From positions 1 through 64,000 of the forward strand of contig NZ_JAPFPY010000010.1 of assembly GCF_026240945.1 (NCBI RefSeq): 64,000 nucleotides of DNA. The letters run 5' to 3'. The position numbers and the translations under genes were made by a program. Position 1 is the stretch's first letter. Every line of letters begins with the position of its first letter. Below are positions 27,171 through 36,354 of this stretch, piece after piece. This stretch comes from Mycolicibacterium sp. J2 (GTDB lineage: Bacteria; Actinomycetota; Actinomycetes; Mycobacteriales; Mycobacteriaceae). The notes below the pieces were generated by a model, which was given only the letters and a program-made list of their open reading frames with translations, did not search any database and was not told the origin of the DNA.

Positions 27171-28196
27171 TCACCCCAGCGATCGCAGTTGGTACAGCCG
27201 CTCGGCGTAGGCCAAGTCATCGCGCCACAGCCGGGCGGCGGCCATGCGCATGAACGGGCGCAGCAGCGGCGCGACGACCGCCGACTTGCCGAAGTGCCTG
27301 CGATCGGAGTGGGCGATCACCGCTTCCAGCACCGCGGTTCTGGGGCGGCCGTCGGGGCCGGGTCCCAGCGGCGTGGCATGGGTCTCCACGACACTGCCCA
27401 CGCCTTCGCCGTCGACGATGTGCATCACCACGGTCCGCGGTTCCGGCGTGGTGAACTCCGCGACAACCGGTACGCCCAGCCGGCCGATCTTGAAGGTGAC
27501 GTCGACGACGAAGCGGTCCTCCTCGGGGGCCAGGTCGTCGGTGGCCGCGGGAGCCTGCCGCACCCGCAGTGCGGTGAACGAGTAGGGGTGAAACCAGGCA
27601 CCATGCCAGGGATCAAGCCGGTTGGCCACGATGTCGTCGGGCTCGCAGACCCCTTCCACGGTGGCCACCGCCGCCAACCGGGGTTCCGGTGGACGCACCG
27701 GCACGATCGGTGCCTCGGTTGGTGTCTCGCCGCCCACCGCATCGAGGCGCACCCAGCTGAGCACCCCGTCGTCGAAGGCCGGCAGCGGCCGCCACGTTCC
27801 GTACCGGCGCCCGTCCAGGCGCAGCCCGTGCCAGGGGCAGATCAACGCCCCGCACTCCACCGGTGAGGTGGCCAGGTCGGCACCCAGATGCGGGCAGGCC
27901 CGCGGGCCGGCCAGCAGCGCACCGTCGTCACCGCGCCACGCCACGATCGGCACCCCTGCGACGCTGGTGCCCAGCGGCTTGGTGCCGATGCGCGCGCTGT
28001 CGGCGAACGCGAACCAGTTGCCGCTGGGGCGGGCCAGCGTTCGGCGCAGTGCCGCCTGGATGACTGCCGGGCTGGCGTCACCGTAGGTGGGTTGCTGCGC
28101 CGACCAAGCGGTCGGCGGCAGCGTGGTGAACGGCAGGGTGCGTGCCGCCGTGGACGGCGAAATACGTTGGGCCCAGCGCCGCAGCGGTCCGGTCAT
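27171..28196 (-). CDS. Rieske-type oxygenase-like protein of the carotenoid operon
   Basis: A 341-residue protein with an N-terminal Rieske [2Fe-2S] domain: CPHLGAD and CPWHGL about 17 residues apart (residues 105-130). The C-terminal part contains DPWHGAWFHPYSF, which could hold a mononuclear iron. It resembles the DUF5914-type proteins seen in actinobacterial carotenoid clusters. The start is ATG 28196, overlapping the crtU stop (ATGA), so it is the last coupled gene of the crt operon. A role in oxidising or hydroxylating the aromatic carotenoid is plausible but unproven. It was not part of the minimal isorenieratene pathway described in streptomycetes. Confidence 0.78.
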   Translation of the reverse strand: MTGPLRRWAQRISPSTAARTLPFTTLPPTAWSAQQPTYGDASPAVIQAALRRTLARPSGNWFAFADSARIGTKPLGTSVAGVPIVAWRGDDGALLAGPRACPHLGADLATSPVECGALICPWHGLRLDGRRYGTWRPLPAFDDGVLSWVRLDAVGGETPTEAPIVPVRPPEPRLAAVATVEGVCEPDDIVANRLDPWHGAWFHPYSFTALRVRQAPAATDDLAPEEDRFVVDVTFKIGRLGVPVVAEFTTPEPRTVVMHIVDGEGVGSVVETHATPLGPGPDGRPRTAVLEAVIAHSDRRHFGKSAVVAPLLRPFMRMAAARLWRDDLAYAERLYQLRSLG

Positions 28197-29728
28197 CGGT
28201 GCCGCTCCTGTGCCCGGCCGGCCAACAGCCGCAATACCGGCGAGCGGCCGCGGGTGGGCACGGTGTACAGCTCGTGGCCGGCCAAGCCGAACCCGGCCAA
28301 CAGTTCGTTGGCGGCCAGCCATCCGGTGGTGGCGGCGCGTTCCATCAGCGCCACCGGCAGATCGACCCGGATACCGTCGCCGGCCAGCATGATGCGGGGA
28401 TCGGGGGTCGTCACGGTGGGCCGTCCCGCGAAATCACCTGGTGCGAACCGCGGGCAGTCCTGCCGGCGCAGTAGGCGTTCGTCGACGATGCCGGCGTCAA
28501 CCGTCTCCGGGTAGAGCTGGTGCATCCGCTCCAGTAGCGCGGTCCGAACCTCGGCGTCGGATTCGGTCACCGAGTAGGCGTGCAGTTCGATCACTGATCC
28601 TCCCGTACGTCGGGCCCATTGCGCGGCTTCGCGTTCGTAGCGTTCGACAACGCTGATGTTGTCCAGTGGCGGGCGGCCGCCGGTTCCCACGAAGGCGGCG
28701 CGATCCGGACGGACCGCGCGATCCAGCCACAGTCGCAGCACCACGAAGGCCGGCGCGGTGCCGAGTGCGGCGACGCGGCCGCGCCAGCTCTCGTCCCCGA
28801 GCGTCGGTGACGCGGCGGTGAGGCGCTGCAAGCCGGCGATATCGGTCGCCAGTACCGCGGCATCGGCGTCGATATCCGGGGCACCGGTGGACCGCACCCG
28901 CACCCCGGCGTCGACGAGGTCCAGCGCCTGCACCGCGGAACCGAGATGAAAGCACACCCCGAGTTCGGAAAGATACTCGTGCAGCGGGTTCCACAGTGCG
29001 GTATCGAAATTGGCATTGGCCACGTCGAAGACCAGACCCTCGGACGAGCCGAGGAAGTAGATGTGGAACATGGTCACCAGTTCGGCGGCGGACAGCTTCT
29101 CCGGCCTGGCGAAGAAACTGCGGGCAAAGACCTCGAAGGCCAGATGGCGTGCGGCGTCCGGGAAATTGATGTCCCGCAAGAACGTCGCAGCGTCGAGATG
29201 GTCCAAGCGGTCATAGGTGGACGGCACCCCGACCGTCACCAGCGGCGCGGCCGCTGTGGCGTCCAGCCGCACCAGATCGCGCATCCGGAACGTCGGACTG
29301 CGCAACGCGAACGCCAGCGCGTTGAACGGGGGCGTGCGGGGCAACCCGCGGAAGGTGTCCCGGCGCCCGGTCCCGTCGATCAAGGGATAGTCGGCAACCG
29401 GCGAGAGCGCCCGCAGATGCGGGTCGGCGCGGCGCAACAGGGACCGCAGGTTGTAGTACTGCCGGAAGAACGCGTGAAAACCCCGGTTCATCGCGGCACG
29501 GCTGCCGTCGGAAAGCACCTCCGGCCAGCCGGCCACCCGCCCGCCCAGCCGGTCGGCTGCCTCGATGAGGTGAACCCGGACACCGCGTTCGGCCAGGCCC
29601 GTCGCCGCCGCCAGTCCGGCGATTCCGCCGCCGACGACGGCGACCGTGGGAATCCGGGACAGGGCGGCGGCGTCCGGCAAGCCGGCACCGCCCGGCAGTC
29701 GCTCCCGCCGGGGGTCCCGCGCCGTCAC
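28193..29728 (-). CDS. crtU: beta-carotene desaturase/methylase
   Basis: FAD-dependent enzyme converting the beta rings of beta-carotene to aromatic phi rings, giving isorenieratene (leprotene in mycobacteria). The 511-residue product has the dinucleotide-binding motif VAVVGGGIAGLAAATGLAERG near residue 30, GFHAFFRQYYNLR near 85, and a C-terminal FAD segment PRIMLAGDGIRVDLPVALMERAATTGWLAAN. The GFHAFF motif separates CrtU from CrtI-type desaturases. The start is GTG 29728, overlapping the crtYd stop (GTGA). Its presence implies an aryl-carotenoid end product. Confidence 0.88.
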   Translation of the reverse strand: MTARDPRRERLPGGAGLPDAAALSRIPTVAVVGGGIAGLAAATGLAERGVRVHLIEAADRLGGRVAGWPEVLSDGSRAAMNRGFHAFFRQYYNLRSLLRRADPHLRALSPVADYPLIDGTGRRDTFRGLPRTPPFNALAFALRSPTFRMRDLVRLDATAAAPLVTVGVPSTYDRLDHLDAATFLRDINFPDAARHLAFEVFARSFFARPEKLSAAELVTMFHIYFLGSSEGLVFDVANANFDTALWNPLHEYLSELGVCFHLGSAVQALDLVDAGVRVRSTGAPDIDADAAVLATDIAGLQRLTAASPTLGDESWRGRVAALGTAPAFVVLRLWLDRAVRPDRAAFVGTGGRPPLDNISVVERYEREAAQWARRTGGSVIELHAYSVTESDAEVRTALLERMHQLYPETVDAGIVDERLLRRQDCPRFAPGDFAGRPTVTTPDPRIMLAGDGIRVDLPVALMERAATTGWLAANELLAGFGLAGHELYTVPTRGRSPVLRLLAGRAQERHR

Positions 29729-30048
29729 CTCGGCTCCTCACTTCGTGCCCGCTGCCGCTCCCACAACAGCAGGACGCCGGTCACCAGCGCATAACCGAAC
29801 AAGAAGTCCTCGACCGGAATGTCGAACGGGAACCGGATCCCGCTGGTGTGCCGGTCGTCGTAGATCACGATGGGCGAGGAGAGCTTGGTGAGCCAGCCGT
29901 CCACCGGAATCTGGAAGCCGAGCACGATCACCATCGAGATCCAGTAGCTGGGGCGGCGCAGCAGCCCGGTGCGCAACACCTGCCATTCCAACACCAGCAC
30001 GACGACGACGGCCACCACGGCGGGCAGCGTGTAGCCGAGGCCGGTCAT
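29725..30048 (-). CDS. crtYd: lycopene cyclase subunit CrtYd
   Basis: One half of the heterodimeric lycopene beta-cyclase found in actinobacteria, acting in the membrane. The 107-residue product has three hydrophobic helices and the family motif FDIPVEDFLFGYALV near residue 80. A short basic tail follows. ATG 30048 overlaps the crtYc stop by four bases. The open frame extends upstream for about 220 codons through crtYc but this is not used. It works with CrtYc to convert lycopene to beta-carotene, the substrate of CrtU. Confidence 0.88.
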   Translation of the reverse strand: MTGLGYTLPAVVAVVVVLVLEWQVLRTGLLRRPSYWISMVIVLGFQIPVDGWLTKLSSPIVIYDDRHTSGIRFPFDIPVEDFLFGYALVTGVLLLWERQRARSEEPR

Positions 30049-30395
30049 CGGTGCGACTCCACCCGCCGCCTGCTCAGCCACGACAGGATGGTGTCCACCG
30101 CCGAGTAGGTCAGCAGCCCGCACACCGGAATGACCACGAAGAACAACACTTCCTCCAGCGGAAGGGCACCGGGCAGCACCACACCGAGCAGGTAACGCGG
30201 GTTGTAGTGCCACACGCCGGCAGCCACCGCGACCGCGTCCCAGATCAAGAACACCACCGCCACCGGGAGAATCGCCGTGAGCAGCCGGCGGGGCTGGCGG
30301 TACACCCCGCGGCCGAACAGTTCCAGGGGCGCGGTGATGAGCACGCAGGCGGCCAACACCAGCACGTACTGCCACTGGTCGAGGTCGGTGCTCAT
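30045..30395 (-). CDS. crtYc: lycopene cyclase subunit CrtYc
   Basis: Partner subunit of the heterodimeric lycopene cyclase, 116 residues. Three membrane helices are visible (YVLVLAACVLITAPLELF, LTAILPVAVVFLIWDAVAV, VLFFVVIPVCGLLTYSAVDT). The conserved motif LPLEEVLFFVVIP (about residue 80) matches the PxEE motif of CrtYc/CrtYd proteins. The start is ATG 30395, overlapping the crtB stop (ATGA). Sequence organisation is the same as in Brevibacterium linens and M. aurum-type clusters. Confidence 0.88.
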   Translation of the reverse strand: MSTDLDQWQYVLVLAACVLITAPLELFGRGVYRQPRRLLTAILPVAVVFLIWDAVAVAAGVWHYNPRYLLGVVLPGALPLEEVLFFVVIPVCGLLTYSAVDTILSWLSRRRVESHR

Positions 30396-31342
30396 CGGCG
30401 CCGGACCGCGGCCCTGGCCCACCAGGCCCCGGCGAGACCACGCAACGCGACCACCGCGCGACGGGGTTTGCCGACGCTCGCCCGGGTACCGAAGATCTCG
30501 AAGTCGAGGTCCTCGATGCGGTCCAGGATTTCGGAGTACAGCGTGAGTGCGGCCTGCACGCACGGACGGGATATCGGCGCCAGCATGGCGATGCCGGGCT
30601 GGGCCTCGCGGTATACCCGGCGGGCTTGCGCGTGCTGGTCCACCAAGGCCCGGCGCACGCGGGGGTCGCTACGCCCGTTGCGATGGCACCACAGCAGCAG
30701 ATCGCGGTCGACACCGTGGGCGGCGAGTTCGTCGGCGGGCAGGTATACCCGGCCCCTGGCCAGGTCCTCGTCCACGTCGCGCAGAAAGTTGGTGAGCTGG
30801 AACGCTTTTCCCAGTGCCGCGGCGTAGGGTGCGGCCTCCTCGCGGGCCACCGTGGTGCCGAGGATGGGCAGCATCTGCAACCCGATCACCTCCGCCGAGC
30901 CGTACATGTACCGCTCCAGCGCGGCACGGTCGGGATAACCGGTGATGGTCAGGTCCATCCGCATGGAGGCCAGGAAGTCGTCGAACAGGTCCCAGCCGAT
31001 CCCGTAACGGTGCGCGGTGTGGACGACGGCCGTCAGAACCGGGTCGCCGACCGGGGACACGCCCTCGTTCAGGCAGTCGAACAGCCGTTCCGACAGCGAC
31101 TGCAGCTGCGCAGCCCGCAGGGCACTGTCGCGCTCGTCGAAAGAGTCCAGGATGTCGTCGGCGTAGCGGGCGAACCCGTATAAGGCATGCACGGCGGGGC
31201 GCTGCTGGGGCGCCAGCAGCCGGGTGGCCAGGAAGAACGTCTTTCCGTCCCTGGCGTTGACGGCCCGGCAGTGCGCGTAGGCCGCGCGCAGGTCGGTTCC
31301 CTTGAGGCCCGCGGCATCGAGTTCGTCCTTGATGATCATCAT
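30392..31342 (-). CDS. crtB: phytoene synthase
   Basis: Condenses two geranylgeranyl diphosphates into phytoene. The 316-residue product has both Asp-rich metal motifs: ARYADDILDSFDERD near residue 60, and QLTNFLRDVDEDLARGRVYLP near residue 190, typical of squalene/phytoene synthases. ATG 31342 overlaps the crtI stop (ATGA); a second ATG follows directly. The length is usual for the family. It is embedded in the crtE-I-B-Yc-Yd-U chain with no intergenic gaps, indicating one polycistronic mRNA. Confidence 0.92.
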   Translation of the reverse strand: MMIIKDELDAAGLKGTDLRAAYAHCRAVNARDGKTFFLATRLLAPQQRPAVHALYGFARYADDILDSFDERDSALRAAQLQSLSERLFDCLNEGVSPVGDPVLTAVVHTAHRYGIGWDLFDDFLASMRMDLTITGYPDRAALERYMYGSAEVIGLQMLPILGTTVAREEAAPYAAALGKAFQLTNFLRDVDEDLARGRVYLPADELAAHGVDRDLLLWCHRNGRSDPRVRRALVDQHAQARRVYREAQPGIAMLAPISRPCVQAALTLYSEILDRIEDLDFEIFGTRASVGKPRRAVVALRGLAGAWWARAAVRRR

Positions 31343-32859
31343 CGAACCCCGCTCATCGAACTGTCGCCACTCGGCGCGGACGACACGGTCACACCGGTGA
31401 CCCGGTCGGCGGCGAGGCGACCGGAGATCACGGCGGTCGGGACACCGACCCCCGGAACGGTCGACGACCCGGCGAGGACCACGTTGTCGATCCCGCGCAC
31501 GGTGTTGGCCGGCCGGAACGGACCGGTCTGAGCGAAGGTGTGCGCCAGTGCGAACGGTGTGCCCGCCAGCATGCCGCGGCGCGCCCAGTCGGCGGGGCTG
31601 ACAACGTCGAGGATCTCGGCGTCTTCCCCGAGCCCGGGCACCCGGGACCGGACGGTGTCGAGCATGTGCTCCACGTACTCCGACGATGTGGCGTCCCAAT
31701 CAATGTGTCCCACTTGGGTGTTGGGTGCCGGAGCCAGCACATAGAGCAGGTCCCGGCCGGGCGGTGCCAGGGTCGGGTCGCTCGCCGTCGGGCGGGTGAC
31801 CAACAGCGACGGGTCACCCATCACCCGGCCCTGGTTGATGATCTCGTCGAACGTCCGCTGCCAGGCGTCGCCGAACACGATCGTGTGGTGGCCGACGTCG
31901 GGTGTCACGGCGCGGCACCCGACGTGGGCGACCACGGCCGATGGCGCGGGCTGCAACGCCGTCAACCGCCGCGGGCTGCGACCCAGCAGATGGTAGGTGG
32001 TGGGTAGTTCGGTGGTCAGCACCACGGCGTCGGCGGCCACCCGCGTGTCGTCGCCGGTGAGTACCGCGGTGACGCGGGACCCGCTGCGTTCGAGCCGGTT
32101 GACCTCGACGCCGTACCGGAATTCGACGCCTGCGGCCGCCGCGGCGGCGGCCATCGCATCGGGAATCGCCCGCATACCGCCGCGCGGGAAGAACACCCCG
32201 GCCACGGTGTCCATATAGGCGATCACGGCGTAGGCGGCCAGCGCGCTGTGCGGCGGTACGCCGGCGTAGAGCGCCTGGAAAGTGAAGACCCGCAGCAGCC
32301 GCTCGTCCTTGAGGTATCGGCGGATCATGCGTTCCCACCGCCGGAACCCACCCAGTGCGGCGAGCCGGGCCAACTGGGGTGTCAGCAGCGACAGCGGTGA
32401 GTCGAAGTTGGCCGAGATGAAACCGTCGAACTCCGCCTTGTACAACGCCGTCAGCCACGCGCGCATCCGCACGTATCCCGCGGCCTCGTCCGGGCCGGCG
32501 AGGCGCTCGATCTCGGCCGCCATCGCCTCGGCTTCGGTGTGCACCGCCAGCTGGCTGCCGTCGGCGAACCGCGCGTGGTAGGCCGGATGCAGGGGAGCGA
32601 GGTCGACCCGCGCGGACAGTGAATCACCCACCGCACCAAGGGCGTCGTCGATGATCTCGGGCATCGTCAACACGGTCGGCCCGGTGTCGATGGAGTAGCC
32701 GGCGATATCCCCGCGGCCCATCCGGCCGCCAGGGGCTGCATCCCGCTCCAGCACCGTGACCCGGCGGCCGCGACCGGCCAGGTGCAGGGCCGCCGACAGC
32801 CCGGACAATCCGGCGCCGACGATGACGACGTGATCGGTGCGACCCTTCACAGAACGCAT
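31339..32859 (-). CDS. crtI: phytoene desaturase
   Basis: FAD enzyme that introduces double bonds into phytoene to form lycopene. The 506-residue product shows the N-terminal motif HVVIVGAGLSGLSAALHLAGRGRRVTVLE, DTGPTVLTMPEI, and the CrtI C-terminal FAD signature NVVLAGSSTVPGVGVPTAVISGRLAADRV. The start is ATG 32859, sharing one base with the crtE stop (TGATG). The frame continues upstream through crtE but without sense. The length fits bacterial CrtI (about 490-510). Confidence 0.93.
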   Translation of the reverse strand: MRSVKGRTDHVVIVGAGLSGLSAALHLAGRGRRVTVLERDAAPGGRMGRGDIAGYSIDTGPTVLTMPEIIDDALGAVGDSLSARVDLAPLHPAYHARFADGSQLAVHTEAEAMAAEIERLAGPDEAAGYVRMRAWLTALYKAEFDGFISANFDSPLSLLTPQLARLAALGGFRRWERMIRRYLKDERLLRVFTFQALYAGVPPHSALAAYAVIAYMDTVAGVFFPRGGMRAIPDAMAAAAAAAGVEFRYGVEVNRLERSGSRVTAVLTGDDTRVAADAVVLTTELPTTYHLLGRSPRRLTALQPAPSAVVAHVGCRAVTPDVGHHTIVFGDAWQRTFDEIINQGRVMGDPSLLVTRPTASDPTLAPPGRDLLYVLAPAPNTQVGHIDWDATSSEYVEHMLDTVRSRVPGLGEDAEILDVVSPADWARRGMLAGTPFALAHTFAQTGPFRPANTVRGIDNVVLAGSSTVPGVGVPTAVISGRLAADRVTGVTVSSAPSGDSSMSGVR

Positions 32860-33983
32860 CAGGCAAGCCTTTCCGTGCAGAACGTGGCCATATCGGTGAG
32901 TGCAGTACGTGCGCCGTGCGGAATGTCCGGTCGGTCCAAGCAGCGCAGTGCGTGCCGCAACCGTTCGGCGATCAGGTTCTCGATCCATTCCAGCGCGCCG
33001 CTGGCGTGGATCAGCGTGCGCCACCGGTCGATGTCGCCAGGCTCCAGCCGGGGAGCTGTCATCAGGTCGGTGAGTTCGCGGCGCACCGCAGGCTCGGCAA
33101 GCAGATGGGCGGCCACCACCACACTGGTGGCCTTGCGGTCGGCCAGGTCGGTGTGCGTCGGCTTGCCGGTCTCTGTGACGCTGCCCGCCACCCCGAGAAC
33201 GTCGTCGCGTAGCTGAAAGGCCTCCCCGATCGCGCCGCCGTAGTCGCCGAGGGCGTCGACGACGCCGGGCCCGCAGCCGGCCATCGCGGCGCCGAGCTCC
33301 AGCGGACGGCGCACGGTGTAGTTGCCGGATTTGCGCCGGAGCACGTCGAGCACATCGTCCAGCGACGGCATGGCGCAGGAGTCGTTCACCAGATCGGCGA
33401 ACTGTCCGACCGCAAGTTCGGTGCGCATCATGTCGTACCGAGGCCAGACCCGGCTCAGCGCGTCGCGGTCGATGCCGCTGGTCCGCAACATCTGCTCGGC
33501 CCACACCAGGCACAGATCGCCGAGCAACACCGCTGCCGATTCGCCGAACCTGTCGGACTCGCCGCTCAGCCCGCGCTCGCGGTGCCAGCGGCTGAAGGCC
33601 ACGTGGGCGGCGGGGTGCCCGCGCCGCAGCTGTGCGGAGTCCATGACGTCGTCCTGAAGCAGGGCGAAGGCATGTAGAAGCTCCAGGCTGGCGCACGCGC
33701 GCACCGCGGGAGCCGACGGTGCCCAACCGGCGGCGCCGCACGTCCACCCCAGATACATGAAGGTGCTCCGGACGAACTTGCCTCCGTGGGTGAGGGTGCG
33801 CAGCACATCGGCGGCGATGTCGACATGGGCACCCCGCAGTTGTTCGGTGCAGTGCCGGGACAGGAAGTCGGCCAGCTCGGTGCGCAGCTGGGCGCGCACG
33901 GACGCACGCCAATCACACGACGAATCGCCGGCCGGGGTATCGGGCCGGGTGTCAACCAGGGTGGGGTGCCTGTGCTCAGCCAA
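32859..33983 (-). CDS. crtE: geranylgeranyl diphosphate synthase
   Basis: Isoprenyl diphosphate synthase supplying C20 precursor, 374 residues. The first Asp-rich motif is LLQDDVMDSAQLRRG (about residue 110) and the second is FQLRDDVLGVAG (about 265), with the GKFVR and K-T loop (DLADRKATSVVV) also visible. The second motif DDVLG is the usual variation in actinobacterial GGPP synthases. The start is TTG 33983 with GAGGAG 5 nt upstream; no ATG or GTG gives a better N terminus. A 144-bp gap to idi makes this the probable promoter-proximal gene of the crt segment. Confidence 0.88.
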   Translation of the reverse strand: MAEHRHPTLVDTRPDTPAGDSSCDWRASVRAQLRTELADFLSRHCTEQLRGAHVDIAADVLRTLTHGGKFVRSTFMYLGWTCGAAGWAPSAPAVRACASLELLHAFALLQDDVMDSAQLRRGHPAAHVAFSRWHRERGLSGESDRFGESAAVLLGDLCLVWAEQMLRTSGIDRDALSRVWPRYDMMRTELAVGQFADLVNDSCAMPSLDDVLDVLRRKSGNYTVRRPLELGAAMAGCGPGVVDALGDYGGAIGEAFQLRDDVLGVAGSVTETGKPTHTDLADRKATSVVVAAHLLAEPAVRRELTDLMTAPRLEPGDIDRWRTLIHASGALEWIENLIAERLRHALRCLDRPDIPHGARTALTDMATFCTERLA

Positions 33984-34127
33984 CGCGCTCCTCGTATCCG
34001 TGGTGCGCCCGGGATTCGACGCGCTGCTTCGCGCGGATGGATGACGCCATCAAAATGTGGCTGGGATCACAATAACATCCGGCCCCCTGCTCGTGCGGAC
34101 GGTATGCGCGAGTACCCGGGCTCGGAG

Positions 34128-34700
34128 TCAGCGAAACGCCATCAGGTGCAGGGAGTCCAGCAGCGGGATCTGGGCGGCCGCCCACGGGCTGATGGCCCAC
34201 GGTAGCCGGGCGGCGACGCGCAGCTCGTGCCATTGGACCCAGACGTGCTCCATCACCTCGGCGGGGTCCGGCCGCACCGGTCCCGCCGCCCGGCCGACGT
34301 ACACCGGACATATCTCGTTCTCCACGACGCCGTCCGAGGCGGTGGCCCGGTAGCGGAAATCGGGCAGCGCACAGCGCAGCTCGGCAATCTCCAGGCCCAA
34401 CTCCTCGCGCACCCGGCGGCGCACCGCCGCCTCGGGCTCCTCACCAGGGGCCGGATGCCCGCAACACGAGTTGGTCCAGATGCCCGGGAACGTTCGCTTG
34501 TGCAGCGCTCGCCGGGTCAGCAGCACTGCTCCGGCGTCGTCGAACAGGTAACAGGAGAATGCCAGGTGTAGCGGCGTGCCGGCGTGGTGTACCTGGTCTT
34601 TGGGGGCGGTCCCGATCGGGCGGCCGTCCTCGGCGAGCAGCACCACCAGTTCCTGCACGTTATCGCGGTTCTCACCATTGCGCACCGAGGGATTCGTCAC
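34128..34700 (-). CDS. idi: isopentenyl-diphosphate delta-isomerase, type I
   Basis: Interconverts isopentenyl and dimethylallyl diphosphate, feeding the carotenoid pathway. The 190-residue Nudix-fold protein has the catalytic Cys in TNSCCGHP, the Nudix helix EAAVRRRVREELGLE, and the catalytic Glu in VVENEICPVYVG. GTG 34700 is chosen because it overlaps the transporter stop (GTGA), giving coupling; GTG 34658 near VQELVVLL would give a protein 14 residues shorter. Mycobacteria make IPP by the MEP pathway, where idi mainly balances the two isomers. Confidence 0.88.
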   Translation of the reverse strand: MTNPSVRNGENRDNVQELVVLLAEDGRPIGTAPKDQVHHAGTPLHLAFSCYLFDDAGAVLLTRRALHKRTFPGIWTNSCCGHPAPGEEPEAAVRRRVREELGLEIAELRCALPDFRYRATASDGVVENEICPVYVGRAAGPVRPDPAEVMEHVWVQWHELRVAARLPWAISPWAAAQIPLLDSLHLMAFR

Positions 34701-36052
34701 CGGTGCTGCGGTGGATGGGTCGTCCCGGTCACACCGCGCCGGGTACGGGCGAGCTGGAACAGCACCGCGCCGACTGCCACCAGCAGTCCGGCGAACAGCC
34801 ATACCTGGGCGCTCTGCCGGCACATCAGCAGCACGCAGGACGCCACCCCGAGCACGGGGACCGGCGTCCACACCCGGAAGTGGTTGTGTGCCACCGTGTC
34901 CCGGCGCAGCATGAGCACCGCGACGTTGGTGGAGATGAAGACGAACAACAGCAGCAGGACGACCGTCTCGGCGAGGGTGGCCAGTTTCCCGATGGTGGTG
35001 AGCCCGACCGCCACCCCGGTGGTGGCCAGGATGGCCACCCACGGCGTGCGGCGCTCGGGCAGCACCCGCGCCAGGGCCGTCGGCAGCAGGCCATGTTCGC
35101 CCATCCCGAAAGCCAGCCTGCTGGCCATGATCATGGTCAGCAGTGCCCCGTTGGCGACTGCCACCAGAGCGATCGCGCTGAACACGCGATCGGGGACACC
35201 CAGCCCGGACGCGGCGACGACGTCGAGCAACGGGCCGGTCGACCCGGCCAGCCGGTCCGGGGCCAGCACGGCCGCGGCGGCCATGCCGACCAGCACGTAC
35301 ACCACCCCGGCGGTGATCAGCGCGCCGAATAATGCCGACGGATACACCTTGGCCGGATTACGGATCTCCTCGGCGATATTCGCCGACGTCTCGAACCCGA
35401 CGAACGAGTAGTAAGCGATGATCGCCCCGCTCAGGATGGCCAGCGCCGGCGTGGTTCCTTCGGGGAACTGGGTCAACCGCCCGGCGTCGCCGTGCCCGCC
35501 GCCGAGTGCCACCGCACCGGCGATGACCACGATGAGCAAGCCGCTGAGTTCCACCGCGGTCATCGCGACGTTGCTCTTGACCGATTCGCTGATACCACGT
35601 GCGTTGAGCGCGGCGATCAGAAGCAGGAACACGATGGCGGCCGGCACGCTTGGCACGTCGATGAAGACGCGCAGGTAATCCCCGGCGAACGCCAGCGCCA
35701 GGCCGGCGGCGCTGGTGACGCCCGCCGCGAGCATGCAGAAGCCGACGAGGAAGGACAGCAGCGGCCGTCCGAAGGCCCGTTCGGCGAAGACCGCGGCACC
35801 GCCGGCTTTCGGATATTTGGTGACCAGTTCGGCGTAGGAGCCTGCGGTCAGCAGGGCCAGCACGAGTGCGCCCAGCAGCGGGGCCCACAGTGCCCCGCCG
35901 ACCTTCTCCGACAGCACGCCCATCAACGCGTACACGCCGGCGCCGAGCACATCCCCCAGGATGAACAGGAACAGCAGCGGGCCGGTGATGCTGCGCTGGA
36001 GTTTGGTGGCCGGCAGCGCGCGGCCGGATTCCTCGACGGTCTCGGATGTCAT
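34697..36052 (-). CDS. APC-family amino acid permease
   Basis: Amino acid/polyamine/organocation transporter, 451 residues with about twelve helices. The first helix reads SITGPLLFLFILGDVLGAGVYALMG, with the GAGVY substrate-binding break typical of APC members. Further marks are SYAELVTKYPKAGGAAVFAERAFG and FVGFETSANIAEEIRNPAKVYP. The start is ATG 36052; the upstream in-frame extension to 36169 is unlikely. It overlaps idi by four bases, so it is apparently the first gene of the carotenoid transcription unit. Why a permease sits here is unknown; its substrate is not deducible. Confidence 0.82.
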   Translation of the reverse strand: MTSETVEESGRALPATKLQRSITGPLLFLFILGDVLGAGVYALMGVLSEKVGGALWAPLLGALVLALLTAGSYAELVTKYPKAGGAAVFAERAFGRPLLSFLVGFCMLAAGVTSAAGLALAFAGDYLRVFIDVPSVPAAIVFLLLIAALNARGISESVKSNVAMTAVELSGLLIVVIAGAVALGGGHGDAGRLTQFPEGTTPALAILSGAIIAYYSFVGFETSANIAEEIRNPAKVYPSALFGALITAGVVYVLVGMAAAAVLAPDRLAGSTGPLLDVVAASGLGVPDRVFSAIALVAVANGALLTMIMASRLAFGMGEHGLLPTALARVLPERRTPWVAILATTGVAVGLTTIGKLATLAETVVLLLLFVFISTNVAVLMLRRDTVAHNHFRVWTPVPVLGVASCVLLMCRQSAQVWLFAGLLVAVGAVLFQLARTRRGVTGTTHPPQHR

Positions 36053-36354
36053 CCCCGCGGCATACCCCGGTGGCCGGCGGATAAGCGCTCGCGTTTCGCC
36101 GTGGCGAGACCGGGTAGCTCCATGGTTGCACCGGAGGATGCACAACCCGTTCACCGAGATCGGTATCACGTCAGTTCGACCACCATCCGATCAGCATTGT
36201 CGGACCCTGGGTCGCCCGCGCGGTGGTGGGCGGCGCACTTCGTACCGTGATGAAACATAAGACACACCAACCGAATCGGTGATCGGCACCACCCCGGGTT
36301 TCAGATCCGGCGCAAGTGTGCATCCTGCTGGCTGACCCGACGAGAGGGAAAGTG
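36053..36354. promoter_or_regulatory. intergenic region with SigF-like promoter for csbD gene
   Basis: This 302-bp gap between the divergent APC and CsbD-like genes holds no gene. GGTTT (36297-36301), a 16-bp spacer and GTGCAT (36318-36323) fit the SigF/SigB pattern GGTTT-N15/17-GGGTAT in the -35 and four of six bases of the -10. They lie 31 bp before the csbD start. The rest shows nothing I can name. Confidence 0.4.

Noticed and set aside
26608..27210. 200-codon frame spanning the gap and the small membrane protein on the opposite strand
   Set aside because: No domain or hydrophobic pattern; the minus-strand two-helix protein is the better reading.
33984..34127. Light-responsive (CarH/LitR) operator before crtE
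   Set aside because: The 144-bp gap is AT-richer than its surroundings but I found no convincing operator dyad and no CarH/LitR gene nearby.
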